NCBI GenBank assembly: GCA_026388275.1
Contig: JAPLKB010000061.1
Coordinates: forward strand, 1 to 64,000
Direction of reading: 5' to 3'
Source: Pseudomonadota bacterium
GTDB taxonomy: Bacteria; Desulfobacterota; Syntrophorhabdia; Syntrophorhabdales; Syntrophorhabdaceae
DNA: 64,000 bases
Within the stretch, counting starts at the first letter, position 1, and each line of letters opens with the position of its first letter. Below are positions 17,009 to 26,200 of the stretch, one piece after another. The notes below the pieces were generated by a model that was not told the DNA's origin, did not search any database, and was given only the letters and a program-made list of their open reading frames with translations. The position numbers and the translations under genes are program-made.

Positions 17009-17893
17009 GTGAGAATAGGATGTTTTCAATTATACGATCCTGTACCGGAGTGTAACGAACCATACGTCCTGGCCACATTTCAGCCATGGATTGATGTTAA
17101 CAATGTCGGAAGTATGATCCTGAACGAATTGGAGACACGATTCGGGGCAACAGAATTTGGGACACTATTCAAACCAGGCCACTTTTACGACTTTACAAGA
17201 TACCGGCCTACTATCCACCTTGAAGATGGTATTCGTGATCTGTTAATTCCAAATACAACAATTAACCATGTAAGAAGAGAAGGAGAAAATGACCTTCTTC
17301 TGCTTCGTCTCCTGGAACCCCATGCCAATTCGGAGTTTTATATCAGTTCTGTTTTGAAGCTTTTAAAAAAATTCAAAGCAAAGAAATATATCATCCTGGG
17401 GAGCATGTATGACACAGTGCCTCACACCAGGCCTTTACTAATCAGCGGATATGGGATGGGAGAAACAGCGCTTCAGGATTTGAAAAAAGCAGGTGTCTTA
17501 CCTATTGCCTATCACGGACCTTCAACTATTTTAAATCTAATCACAAAAGAAGCATCAGAATCAGGGATTGAAGCAATCGTGCTAATTGTATCTTTGCCCC
17601 AATACGTTGTATTAGGAGAGGATTATCTGGGGAAAGTCAGACTCATGGAAATACTGAACATGCTGTACAACATCCCTGTGGATAAAGAAGATTTCGAAAG
17701 GGCTCTGGAGCAGCGTAATATGATAAATGAAAGAATGGAAAATTCCCCGGAGATTAAAATGCTCCTGCCGCAGCTTGAAAACATGTATGATATACGGATC
17801 AAAGCAATGGAAACAGAGGGCACCGCTCAACTGACCCCTGAAATGGAAGAAAACCTTTGGAAAGCAATAGGAAAAGATATCGGGAAAGCATAG
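17009..17893 (+). CDS. PAC2 family protein (proteasome assembly chaperone-like)
   Basis: A 294-residue PAC2/DUF75-type protein starting at GTG after AAGAGGGG. It shows the family pattern: an N-terminal strand with FQPWIDVNNVGSM, KKYIILGSMYDTVPHTRP in the middle and a C-terminal helical extension rich in Glu and Met. Bacterial and archaeal PAC2 proteins are related to proteasome assembly factors but occur in organisms without proteasomes; their function is unsettled. It stands alone, with the broken sensor gene convergent 3 bp away. Confidence 0.8.
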   Translation: MRIGCFQLYDPVPECNEPYVLATFQPWIDVNNVGSMILNELETRFGATEFGTLFKPGHFYDFTRYRPTIHLEDGIRDLLIPNTTINHVRREGENDLLLLRLLEPHANSEFYISSVLKLLKKFKAKKYIILGSMYDTVPHTRPLLISGYGMGETALQDLKKAGVLPIAYHGPSTILNLITKEASESGIEAIVLIVSLPQYVVLGEDYLGKVRLMEILNMLYNIPVDKEDFERALEQRNMINERMENSPEIKMLLPQLENMYDIRIKAMETEGTAQLTPEMEENLWKAIGKDIGKA

Positions 17894-17896
17894 ATC

Positions 17897-19711
17897 TTAT
17901 TTATCGCTTTCGTCCGACAAATTATCGATGCCTACTATGTCGGTTGTTCCAACATAGTTCTTCACCTGATATTTTCTTAATGTCATCAGCTTTCGTGTTA
18001 TTTCGCCCATCCGGATAATCTGTTTTTTTATATTTTCAAGTCTTTTTGATTGTTCATCATTGGCCTTGTCCCCAAACATCAAAATCTCTGTCTCGCCTAT
18101 GATAACCTGAAATGGCTGATTCAATTCATGGCATACTGCGTCGGCCATCTCAAGGGCGCTTTTAAGTTTTTCATTTTCAAATCTTTCTTCTTCCATTTGT
18201 TTGCGGATTTTAATATCAGTATGTGTACCGATAACCCGCATCGGTTTGCCATCCTGCGTCCTGCTGATGACCTTGCCGCGGTTCAGAATCCACTTGTATT
18301 TACCATCTTTGCACTTTAATCGATGCTCGCTGCTATATACAGACGATTCTCCTTCAAAATGTTTATTGATTTCAGCGTACACATGTTCCCTGTCATTCGG
18401 ATGTAAACGCTTGTCCCACTCATCAAACGTATCTCCTATTTCATCATCTGAAAAACCAAGCATTTCCTTCCATTGACTTGAAAAATAAACCTTGTTTGTT
18501 TCTGCATTCCAGTCCCATACACCATCACCTGATCCTTCCAGAGCAAATTGCCAGCGTTCTTCACTCTCACGCAGTTCCATTGTCCGCTGTCGGACAATCG
18601 CCTCAATCCGATAACGTTGTGATAAAAGCTGAAACAAATAAAAAACCATTAAGATTGTAAGGATAAAACCTGCTACAAATACATAAATATACATTATGTT
18701 AGTATTTTTGGAAATAAAGGCCTGGTTAGGATAAATGTCAAAATACCAGATACGTCCTGCAAATAAAATGTTCTGTGTATAGTTCAAGTCCGGATCGTTT
18801 ATTGGTTCAATCAATCCAAGCCTCGAGGTATGTGAATATAATAATTGTTTCTCCGATGGAACAGTGCTGTCAAAAATCTGGAATGGAAGTCCTGTAAATG
18901 CTGTATTTTTGAGAGTCTTTTTTATCAGATCTTCTATTTTAAACATTCCTACTACAAAACCTTTTATATTTTTTCGACGTTCTTTTATGGTTGTTGTGTC
19001 CACTTCCTTCTTGTAAACAGGCAAAAAAACCAGAATGCCTTACTGATTTTCCTGCTCCTGTGCAAGCATGATACATTCCGTTGCAACCGGCTTGCCTATG
19101 TCACGGGCCAACTCCAGTGCTGAGAAACATTCCCGATTTGACGCCATATTAAAACCAATAATACTCTTATCCTCTAAGAATGTTTCCATGTAATACACAG
19201 GATAGTATTGATCATGATCAACAGCCCTGACTAACCTTTTATTTTCGTTAAATTCCGTTAAACGGAATCCTTTAATTCCATCTTTTTGAGCTGCAATTTC
19301 AAATGATTTTCTTTGTGAGTGTTCCACTCGCGGAATCCAAGAAATCGACACGAATTCGGACTTTTCAAGAATAGGCAATACAAAATTATTAAACTATGTC
19401 TTTGTAATAGAAGATGTGGTTTTAAAAAATCGGCATATCGCGTCAAGCTCCCGCAAATTATCCGAAAGACCATCCTCGATGAGGTTGACTCGTTCTGAGG
19501 CACCTATATTGAACTTTTCTATCAAAACCTTTTTGGTCTGGTTTTTTAAATACCATGAAAAATCGAAGCATATCGCAAATCCTGAAACAGCTATGAGAAC
19601 TATAGTCAACAATTCCCTCCATGTAAATAGAAAAAAATAGTTGAAGTTAGCATGTTTATTGACTATTTTTCCGTTTCCGTCTCCCATGCCTTTGCCCTGA
19701 TGCTTGTCCAT
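17897..19711 (-). pseudogene. CHASE-PAS sensor protein interrupted by two in-frame stops
   Basis: Read through, this is one 605-residue protein in a single frame: N-terminal membrane segment (about 31-47), a periplasmic CHASE domain, a second membrane segment (IYVFVAGFILTILMVFYLF), a PAS domain (ALEGSGDGVWDWNAETNKVYFS) with PAC tail, and an H-box-like ADAVCHELNQPFQVI. It is cut by TAG at 19394-19396 (after SSITKT) and TAA at 19040-19042 (after EQENQ), both inside the CHASE domain, with homologous sequence resuming without frame change on both sides (FNNFVLPILEKSEF; GILVFLPVYKKEV). The protein ends about 60 residues after the H-box with no ATPase domain. The 3' fragment could still be made from an internal ATG at 19024 but would lack the sensor input. 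Confidence 0.8.
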
Positions 19712-19772
19712 TGGCTTATTCTATTCTTCATTAAAGGTCATTTCAAATCTTGTTTCACCCGGCTTTGGGAAC

Positions 19773-20918
19773 TTACTTTAACTTTGAAAGCAGGATATCT
19801 GTTATCTTCTCAGACGCCCTGCCATCACCATAAGGATTCACGGATTTCGACATTTTTTCATATAGGGCAGTATTTTCCAAGAGGTCCAGGGCTCCTCTTA
19901 CGATATTATCCTGATCTGTTCCTATAAGCTTAACAGCACCTGATTCTATGCCTTCAGGTCTCTCGGTAGTGTTCCTCATAACAAGAACCGGTTTGCCCAA
20001 AGAGGGCCCTTCCTCCTGGATACCGCCGGAATCGGTTAAAATCAGATATGAATTGTTCATTAAAAAGACAAACCGTTCATATTCAAGAGGTTCGATAAGA
20101 TAAATATTTTTGATCCCGCTTAACATCCTTTTTACCGGTTCTTGCACATTCGGATTTAAATGAACAGGATATACAATAGTCACATCATTCCTTTTTTCAG
20201 CAATCACCCGTAAGGCCTTGCATATATGTTCAAAGCCTTCCCCGAAATTTTCCCGTCTGTGGCCAGTAACAAGAATAAGTTTTGTCCGTTGAGCGTTAAG
20301 TGCTAAATTATAATTATTTTTAAAAAAATCCAATAAAACCTTTTGTTTGATTTTTGATTTTTGACTTTTGACTATCTGCAGGAGTCCATCTATGACGGTA
20401 TTCCCTGTTACCCATACCTTTTCTTCAGGGATACCTTCGTGTAAAAGGTTCGATTTGCTTCGCTGCGTGGGGGCAAAATGATAATCGGTTAAAGCGCTTA
20501 AAAGATGCCTGTTTTTTTCTTCAGGAAAAGGGCTGTACTTATCGTATGTCCTGAGTCCTGCTTCAACATGGCCTACAGATATTTTTAAATAAAAAGCGGT
20601 GAGCCCTGCGATAAATGCAGTTGTTGTATCTCCCTGAGCTAATACAATATCCGGTTTGACTGTTTTAAAAACCTCTTTAAGCCCTTTAAGAGATTCTATT
20701 GTTATATCAAATAAATCCTGGTTTTCCTTCATGATATCCAGATCATAATCAGGGGAAATTCTGAAAATGGAAAGTACCTGATCAAGCATTTGTCTGTGTT
20801 GTGCAGTAACACAGACAATCACGTAAAATCTTGATTCATGCTTTTTAAGCCTGTTTATCACAGGCGCAAGCTTGATGGCCTCCGGTCTTGTTCCAAAAAC
20901 AATAAGTATCTTCTTCAT
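19773..20918 (-). CDS. wecB: UDP-N-acetylglucosamine 2-epimerase (non-hydrolysing)
   Basis: A 381-residue enzyme that converts UDP-GlcNAc to UDP-ManNAc for surface polysaccharide synthesis. Motifs seen: FGTRPEAIKLAPVI at the N-terminus, QGDTTTAF, HVEAGLRT, VTGNTVIDGL, LVTGHRRENFGEGF and LTDSGGIQEEGPSLGKP in the UDP-binding half. Catalytic Asp, Glu and His positions of the family are retained in these motifs. A linker (IVKSQKSKIKQKV) is encoded by a low-complexity repeat at 20341-20374. Followed upstream by a methyltransferase gene in the same orientation. Confidence 0.93.
   Translation of the reverse strand: MKKILIVFGTRPEAIKLAPVINRLKKHESRFYVIVCVTAQHRQMLDQVLSIFRISPDYDLDIMKENQDLFDITIESLKGLKEVFKTVKPDIVLAQGDTTTAFIAGLTAFYLKISVGHVEAGLRTYDKYSPFPEEKNRHLLSALTDYHFAPTQRSKSNLLHEGIPEEKVWVTGNTVIDGLLQIVKSQKSKIKQKVLLDFFKNNYNLALNAQRTKLILVTGHRRENFGEGFEHICKALRVIAEKRNDVTIVYPVHLNPNVQEPVKRMLSGIKNIYLIEPLEYERFVFLMNNSYLILTDSGGIQEEGPSLGKPVLVMRNTTERPEGIESGAVKLIGTDQDNIVRGALDLLENTALYEKMSKSVNPYGDGRASEKITDILLSKLK
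20341..20374 (-). repeat. low-complexity TCAAAAA-type repeat within wecB
   Basis: On the coding strand the units are GTCAAAA, GTCAAAAA, TCAAAAA, TCAAAC, translated in frame as SQKSKIKQK in a loop between the two WecB domains. The same style of short-unit repeat occurs in spacers of this window, so an in-frame insertion is likely. Confidence 0.5.
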
Positions 20919-20940
20919 AATTTTTAAATTAATTTAAATT

Positions 20941-21645
20941 TTAAAGTCTTGCTATATACAACAAATCTTCGCCATCCAACAATTCGTCGGACAGATAAAA
21001 GGTGTCTTTTTGAAAACGCTTTTTTGTTTTATTTTTAATAAGCCATTTTATAAGAGGGTAGATAACCTTCCACTTTTTAACCTTTCTATTAGCTTCTATT
21101 TTTTCAATGTTGAATCCATATTTTTTCAGGATATATTTAATCTCAGCATAAAAAACAGGATTTATATGCTGGTGATCATAGTCATCCAATTGATGTCTGG
21201 ATTCTTCAGCAATCGAGCCGTAATACTTAAAATAATCGAGATAACTGTAAAATAAGAACCTTATTCTTGATTTGATCGACATTACATTAGGCGTACTAAG
21301 AACAAAATAACCATTTGTTTTAAGCACCCTTGAACACTCTCTTATCAGATGATGAGAGTTTTCTATATGTTCTATCCCCTCGATACATATCACGAAGTCA
21401 AACATCCTGTCTTTAAATGGCAATAAATGATTAAGATTAAGCTGCACTGCCCTCCCGTTTCTATAAAGAATGTTTTTATCCTCAAGATCACCTAAAAAAA
21501 CTGTAAATCCCATACTTTCAAGTTTTTTTGACAGTGCACCCTGACCTGACGGAATATCAAGGACAACACCCTTTTTCATTCCTTCCATAAAATTTAAAAT
21601 ATGTTCGGTAGTACCTTGTAAAGCATAACTCTTAAGCTCTTTCAT
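20941..21645 (-). CDS. class I SAM-dependent methyltransferase
   Basis: A 234-residue methyltransferase. Motif I is VLDIPSGQGALSKKL, followed by an acidic motif (GDLED), motif IV-like FDFVICIEGIEHIE and RECSRVLKTNGYFVLSTPN, which is typical of the UbiE/Coq5-like Methyltransf_11 group. Placed 22 bp upstream of wecB on the same strand, it may methylate a surface sugar or lipid-linked intermediate; the substrate is not readable. Confidence 0.82.
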   Translation of the reverse strand: MKELKSYALQGTTEHILNFMEGMKKGVVLDIPSGQGALSKKLESMGFTVFLGDLEDKNILYRNGRAVQLNLNHLLPFKDRMFDFVICIEGIEHIENSHHLIRECSRVLKTNGYFVLSTPNVMSIKSRIRFLFYSYLDYFKYYGSIAEESRHQLDDYDHQHINPVFYAEIKYILKKYGFNIEKIEANRKVKKWKVIYPLIKWLIKNKTKKRFQKDTFYLSDELLDGEDLLYIARL

Positions 21646-21682
21646 AATCGAAATCCTCTGTTTAAATCAAAGCAATGCTGCC

Positions 21683-22984
21683 TTATTTACCGCTGATTTT
21701 TAAACCTTCTATATATAGAGACGGGGAGCCGCATGTACCATAAAATCTTAAATCATTCCCGATCTCTTTCACATTGTTCAACATTTCAAAGATGTTTCCT
21801 GAAATAATTACCCCTTTAAAAGGTTTTTTGCTACCGTTTTTACATAAATATCCAATTGCACCGAGGGAAAAATCCCCTGTTACCGTATTGGCAGTATGAG
21901 TTCCCATAAGCTCCTCAATGATAAGACCGTTTGTCAGCTCATCTTTTATATCCCGCATACCCTTCTCAATAAAAAAGCCTCTCGTTGCACATCTCGGTGG
22001 TTCTTTCACCCCTCCCCGCTCACAATTACCTGTAGATGGCAAATTATATTTACGTCCATAATAATTGTCATAGAGAAAAGTATTAAAATACCCGTTCTCT
22101 ACAACGATGTTTTCAAAGGAGGGAACTCCTTCGCCATCAAATGGGAAACTATCCATTCCATGCATACCGGAGTCTTTTATATTAATAATCTCAGAAAAAC
22201 ATTTTGTTTCTCTCCTGTCCTTTAACATGGTTTTATCCTTATAAAGGTTCTCTGAAAGAAAAGAATCTGAGAGTATCCCCAGTATATCGGAGGATGCCTG
22301 CGGGCTGAGTATCCCATCATATGCACCTGTCTCAATCTGCTCGCTTGAAAGAAAAGAGATAGTTTTTTGAGCTGTATGTGTCCCGAAGGTCCTTGCATCG
22401 ATTTCATTCAAACGGTTGGACCATATCCAATCGTACCATGAAACCTCATCTTTATCCTTTGCAACTGCCATGGCGGAGAGCATATATAATGTCTTTCTGC
22501 TTTCCGCATTTAACCCGTTGGAATTAATTATTTTTACCTGAATCTCCGCTTCCTGAAGCTCACAGTTCCTTGTAACAACAATTTTTTTATCAAAATCAAT
22601 GATTGCCTTTTCCATCCCTATAAGTATGTCAACTTTGTACATGTCGTCAATTTCAAGACCCTTGCTGTCATATATGCTCATAGAGGGGTAGTCTTTGTAC
22701 TCCTCGGAAAATCCGGCGTTTTCATCTTCTTCTACATATGGCAAAAGTGTAACGCCATTTTCAATCAGAGCCTCAATTGCACTGTCACCCCGGTCATATG
22801 TATAGGAAAAAACGAGTCTTTTATCCTTGATGCCTCTCAGTGCAATGCCCTCCTCTTCTTTGATCTCAACACCGCATAACTGGGCATCTTTGGTTTCATA
22901 TTTTTTTAGTTTTTCCTTCAGGAAAAAAAGTTCGTAACCGTCAAAGGTTTTGCCAGCCCTGTCTTTTAGCTTTTCATAATCCAT
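21683..22984 (-). CDS. pmbA: TldD/PmbA family protein, PmbA-type
   Basis: A 433-residue TldD/PmbA protein. It has the AQKTISFLSSEQIETGAYDG-like segment and the C-terminal block TGDFSLGAIGYLCKNG then GVIISGNIFEMLNNV, which mark the PmbA/TldE half of the heterodimeric protease. PmbA lacks the zinc-binding HExxxH of TldD, and none is seen here. A tldD partner is not in the window. In Escherichia coli the pair processes unfolded peptides such as microcin precursors. Confidence 0.85.
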   Translation of the reverse strand: MDYEKLKDRAGKTFDGYELFFLKEKLKKYETKDAQLCGVEIKEEEGIALRGIKDKRLVFSYTYDRGDSAIEALIENGVTLLPYVEEDENAGFSEEYKDYPSMSIYDSKGLEIDDMYKVDILIGMEKAIIDFDKKIVVTRNCELQEAEIQVKIINSNGLNAESRKTLYMLSAMAVAKDKDEVSWYDWIWSNRLNEIDARTFGTHTAQKTISFLSSEQIETGAYDGILSPQASSDILGILSDSFLSENLYKDKTMLKDRRETKCFSEIINIKDSGMHGMDSFPFDGEGVPSFENIVVENGYFNTFLYDNYYGRKYNLPSTGNCERGGVKEPPRCATRGFFIEKGMRDIKDELTNGLIIEELMGTHTANTVTGDFSLGAIGYLCKNGSKKPFKGVIISGNIFEMLNNVKEIGNDLRFYGTCGSPSLYIEGLKISGK

Positions 22985-23174
22985 CTGTTCCTCTTATTGT
23001 CAGTCTTTAGTCGTTAGCTCCTGCTTTCCCTCTTTATTGCCCCGCCTCAGGTCAATACACCAAAGCTTGCTTCGAAATGGTTCCATATTCTTGCCTTTGA
23101 TACTCCATCCGCTTGCGGCGGGGTGATTCATTCTCTGCAGGCAGAATATACTTCCCGCTTTTTTTTTTTTTTTT

Positions 23175-23203
23175 GACTTTTACTATTCACCTTTCACTAC
23201 TTT
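23175..23203. repeat. low-complexity ACTATTCAC-type repeat at the end of the argA-like gene
   Basis: GACTTTTACTATTCACCTTTCACTAC follows a run of T. The nonamer ACTATTCAC here recurs twice near 49869-49891. It overlaps the 3' end of the N-acetyltransferase gene. Confidence 0.4.
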
Positions 23204-23641
23204 TACCATCGCTATCTCATCACATTCCGGAAATTTTGGACATTTTATACAATCAGACCATATTTTTTGCGGAAGTTCTTTTTTGTCCACAGTCTGGAAA
23301 CCGCATTTTTTAAAAAAATCTTCCTGGTAGGTCAGGAGAAATACTTTTTTAATTTTAAAGTGATAAGCCTCATCAATACAGGCATTTACAAGCTTTCTGC
23401 CGACACCCTTGCCTCTGAAGGGCTCTGCAACGCAGAGCGACCGTATTTCCGCAAGATCTTCCCAGCAAATATGGAGGGCGCCTGCACCGGCAATTGTACC
23501 CTTTTCCTCAAACACAAAACAATCCCTCATGTTATCATACAGTTCACCAAGGGATCTCGGCAGCATCTCTCCTTTTGAAGCAGAGAAATTTATGATGCTG
23601 TGGATCTGTTTTATATCTTTAATACCGGCTTTTCTCAGCAT
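23183..23641 (-). CDS. argA: short-form N-acetylglutamate synthase (GNAT family)
   Basis: A 152-residue GNAT acetyltransferase of the single-domain ArgA type: LPRSLGELYDNMRDCFVFEE, acetyl-CoA loop PFRGKGVGRKLVNACIDEA, and the characteristic tail PQKIWSDCIKCPKFPECDEIAM with three cysteines. Standalone versions catalyse the first step of arginine synthesis in many Deltaproteobacteria-like groups. It overlaps recN by 23 bp, and GGAG lies 10 bases before its ATG, within recN. The symbol is by family resemblance. Confidence 0.75.
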   Translation of the reverse strand: MLRKAGIKDIKQIHSIINFSASKGEMLPRSLGELYDNMRDCFVFEEKGTIAGAGALHICWEDLAEIRSLCVAEPFRGKGVGRKLVNACIDEAYHFKIKKVFLLTYQEDFFKKCGFQTVDKKELPQKIWSDCIKCPKFPECDEIAMVKVVKGE

Positions 23642-25238
23642 TATGCAACATCTCCTCTGACCTTAAAATAGTTTTTTCCGTAATAATTGCTCCTCCGAGC
23701 ATACGTGCAATTTCATCAATTCTTTCTTTTGTTGAAAGTTTCTTTATATTTGTCATGGTAGCTTGCTGTTCCTGAATTTTCTCAACCAGGAAGTGGTGAT
23801 CACCGTACACTGCAATCTGAGGGAGGTGTGTTATACATATTATCTGATGTTTTTTTGAAAGGTCTTTCAACCTTTTTCCAACCATATCCGCCACCCTGCC
23901 ACCTATTCCGGCATCAATTTCATCAAAAACAAGGGTTCGCTCCTCATCGCCCCCGATAACCTTTTTTATGGCAAGCATGATCCTCGACAATTCCCCGCCT
24001 GACGCTATCTTTCTTAATGGCTTTGGTTGTTCTCCTGGGTTTGTACTTATCAGCAGTTCTACATCATCTCTGCCATCTTCATCAATCATACCCTTATCCG
24101 TTATCTCCACCTTGAATTGCATACCCTTCATGGAAAGAAAACCAAGCTCATCAATAATTGCTTTCTCTATTCCCGGAACTCCTACCCTTCTTGATGCAGA
24201 CAGGCTGTCTGCAAGTTGCCTGATCCCGGCGTCAAGCAATATATTATTCTTTTCAAGCTCTTCAATATCATCAGAGATACTTTTCAGATAGGCGAGCCTT
24301 TTTTGAGCTGCATCTTTATACATCATAATGTCTTCATAGGTTTTTCCGTATTTATTTTTGAGTGCATACAATCTTGATAACCTGTCATCGAGTTTTTGAA
24401 GCTCATCAGGATCGTCATCCAACATTTTTTCCATACCCTTTATTTCAAGTAAAACATCCTCAACAACAAAAGACATCGATTCTATCCTGGCTTTCAGCTT
24501 CTCTATGGCCTCAATGTCCCTAAAAGGCTTTAAAAGCATAATGAAGGTTTTAAGCACTCCGTATACTGCATTATCGTCTTCATACATGCCTTCCCTGACC
24601 GATACAAGGGCATTCCTTATTTTCTCTGCGTCTTTCAAGACCTTGAGTCTTTCTTTAATCTCATCTTCTTCGCCTTCCCTAAGATTCTCCCTTTCTATCT
24701 CATCAATCTGGAACTCAAGGAGGGCAATTTCCTTATCGCGCCCGGCAATCTCTTTTTTCTTTGTCTCCAGCAAAATAGTGATTCCCTTCATCTCTTTGAC
24801 CTTTCCGGCAAGGGATTCCCTCGCATCCTCAAGGGACAGGATGTTATCTAACATTACGATATAACTTGTTTTATCAAGAAGATATTGAAATTCATTCTGG
24901 CCGTAAATATTTATTAGCACATTACCCAGTTCGTCCATCCTGCTTAAGGTAACCGGGCTATCGTTCAGCAATGCCCTTGATCTGCCGTTGGCATTTATTA
25001 TCCTTTTCAGCAAATACTCCTTATCTCCTTTGAAAAAATACCCTGTTACTTCTGCCTGCCCGGCATTGCTCCTGACCATCTCGGAAGACGCTTTTGCGTT
25101 GATAAGCGTGGATAGTGCATTTATTATTATGGATTTGCCTGCCCCTGTTTCACCTGTTATTATATTCAGACCATCTTCAAACTCAACCTGCAGTTCATCA
25201 ATGATTGCAAATCCCGTTACTTTAAGAAAGGTGAGCAT
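23619..25238 (-). CDS. recN: DNA repair ATPase RecN
   Basis: A 539-residue SMC-like repair ATPase. Walker A is GETGAGKS at the N-terminus, followed by a long coiled coil (residues about 150-370), the signature ASGGELSRIMLA and Walker B TLVFDEIDAGIGG near the C-terminus. RecN acts in double-strand break repair, holding DNA ends together. It follows nadK with a 2-bp gap, a common pairing. Confidence 0.96.
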   Translation of the reverse strand: MLTFLKVTGFAIIDELQVEFEDGLNIITGETGAGKSIIINALSTLINAKASSEMVRSNAGQAEVTGYFFKGDKEYLLKRIINANGRSRALLNDSPVTLSRMDELGNVLINIYGQNEFQYLLDKTSYIVMLDNILSLEDARESLAGKVKEMKGITILLETKKKEIAGRDKEIALLEFQIDEIERENLREGEEDEIKERLKVLKDAEKIRNALVSVREGMYEDDNAVYGVLKTFIMLLKPFRDIEAIEKLKARIESMSFVVEDVLLEIKGMEKMLDDDPDELQKLDDRLSRLYALKNKYGKTYEDIMMYKDAAQKRLAYLKSISDDIEELEKNNILLDAGIRQLADSLSASRRVGVPGIEKAIIDELGFLSMKGMQFKVEITDKGMIDEDGRDDVELLISTNPGEQPKPLRKIASGGELSRIMLAIKKVIGGDEERTLVFDEIDAGIGGRVADMVGKRLKDLSKKHQIICITHLPQIAVYGDHHFLVEKIQEQQATMTNIKKLSTKERIDEIARMLGGAIITEKTILRSEEMLHNAEKSRY

Positions 25239-25240
25239 TG

Positions 25241-26092
25241 CTACCTTTCACCCCATTTAAGTTTTGTTCTCAATATTTCAAAATATCCTCTCTGCAAGGA
25301 TTTAATAAGGCTTACCGTATGTGTTGATTTTTTCATAATAACCTCATCCCCATACTCCAGCGGGATACCTATCTGCCCGTCAAGGGTAAGGACAACCCTC
25401 TCATCAGCGGATAATAACAACGCTCTTATCGTCACACATTCAGGCAGTATAATCGGCCTGTTAGTAAGCATATGCGGACATATCGGTGACAGTACAACGT
25501 TTTTCAAAGAGGGATAGATGATCGGCCCTCCGGCAGCTAACGAATATCCTGTCGATCCAGTGGGGGTAGATACGATAAGCCCGTCCCCCCTGATTGTCGT
25601 CAAGTACTCATTATCTACATATGTCTCAATATCAATAATCCGTGCAAGTGTATCTTTTGTAATTACAGCATCATTCAGGGTTGCAAGCTCAAATATCTTC
25701 TCTCCTCCCCTTATTACAACAACGTCAAGCATAATTCTTTTTGATATTTCATAATCGTCTTCGAACACACGCCCCAATACGGAGGGAAGTTCTTCTGCCG
25801 AGATCTCTGTTAAAAATCCAAGGCTACCGAGATTTACACCCAGTATTGGCACATCCTCCCTCTTCACATGCCTCGATACGCTAAGCAGTGTTCCGTCGCC
25901 TCCAAGCACCATTATCATATCGGCTCCATCGCCTATATGTTCTAATTCAACGCTTTTTTCATAACCAAGCATCCTGGCGGCATCTTCTTCCAAATAAATA
26001 TCTTTCCGATTCCCGAATTCTTCTATAATATGCTCTGCTATCTTGGCAGCATGTGCATGGCCTCTTTTGCACACAATGTGGATTCTTTTCAT
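25241..26092 (-). CDS. nadK: NAD kinase
   Basis: A 283-residue ATP-NAD kinase that makes NADP. Signature motifs are VLGGDGTLLSVSRHV, NLGSLGFLTE and TPTGSTGYSLAAGGPI, the last binding the nicotinamide nucleotide. Length is normal for the bacterial enzyme. It leads a tight nadK-recN-argA group on the minus strand. Confidence 0.96.
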   Translation of the reverse strand: MKRIHIVCKRGHAHAAKIAEHIIEEFGNRKDIYLEEDAARMLGYEKSVELEHIGDGADMIMVLGGDGTLLSVSRHVKREDVPILGVNLGSLGFLTEISAEELPSVLGRVFEDDYEISKRIMLDVVVIRGGEKIFELATLNDAVITKDTLARIIDIETYVDNEYLTTIRGDGLIVSTPTGSTGYSLAAGGPIIYPSLKNVVLSPICPHMLTNRPIILPECVTIRALLLSADERVVLTLDGQIGIPLEYGDEVIMKKSTHTVSLIKSLQRGYFEILRTKLKWGER

Positions 26093-26109
26093 GCAAATAC
26101 CCCTTGAAT

Positions 26110-26163
26110 TACGTCAATCGATTTGCTGCCCATTCTTTAATAGCAAGGTCGGAGATTGACGTA
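26110..26163. repeat. 10-bp inverted repeat in the nadK upstream spacer
   Basis: TACGTCAATC and GATTGACGTA, perfect complements 34 bases apart, in the spacer between the end of the UROD/MetE-like gene and nadK. It could be a regulator site or a stem at the transcript end. Confidence 0.35.
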
Positions 26164-26200
26164 TTACGTTATTTATACAATGCCTGTTAATATTTACAGT

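Noticed and set aside
17897-19711. Stop codons in the sensor gene considered as genetic code reassignment
   Set aside because: Other genes here end in TAA, TAG and TGA normally, and both TAA and TAG occur in this one gene, so reassignment would contradict the rest of the window.
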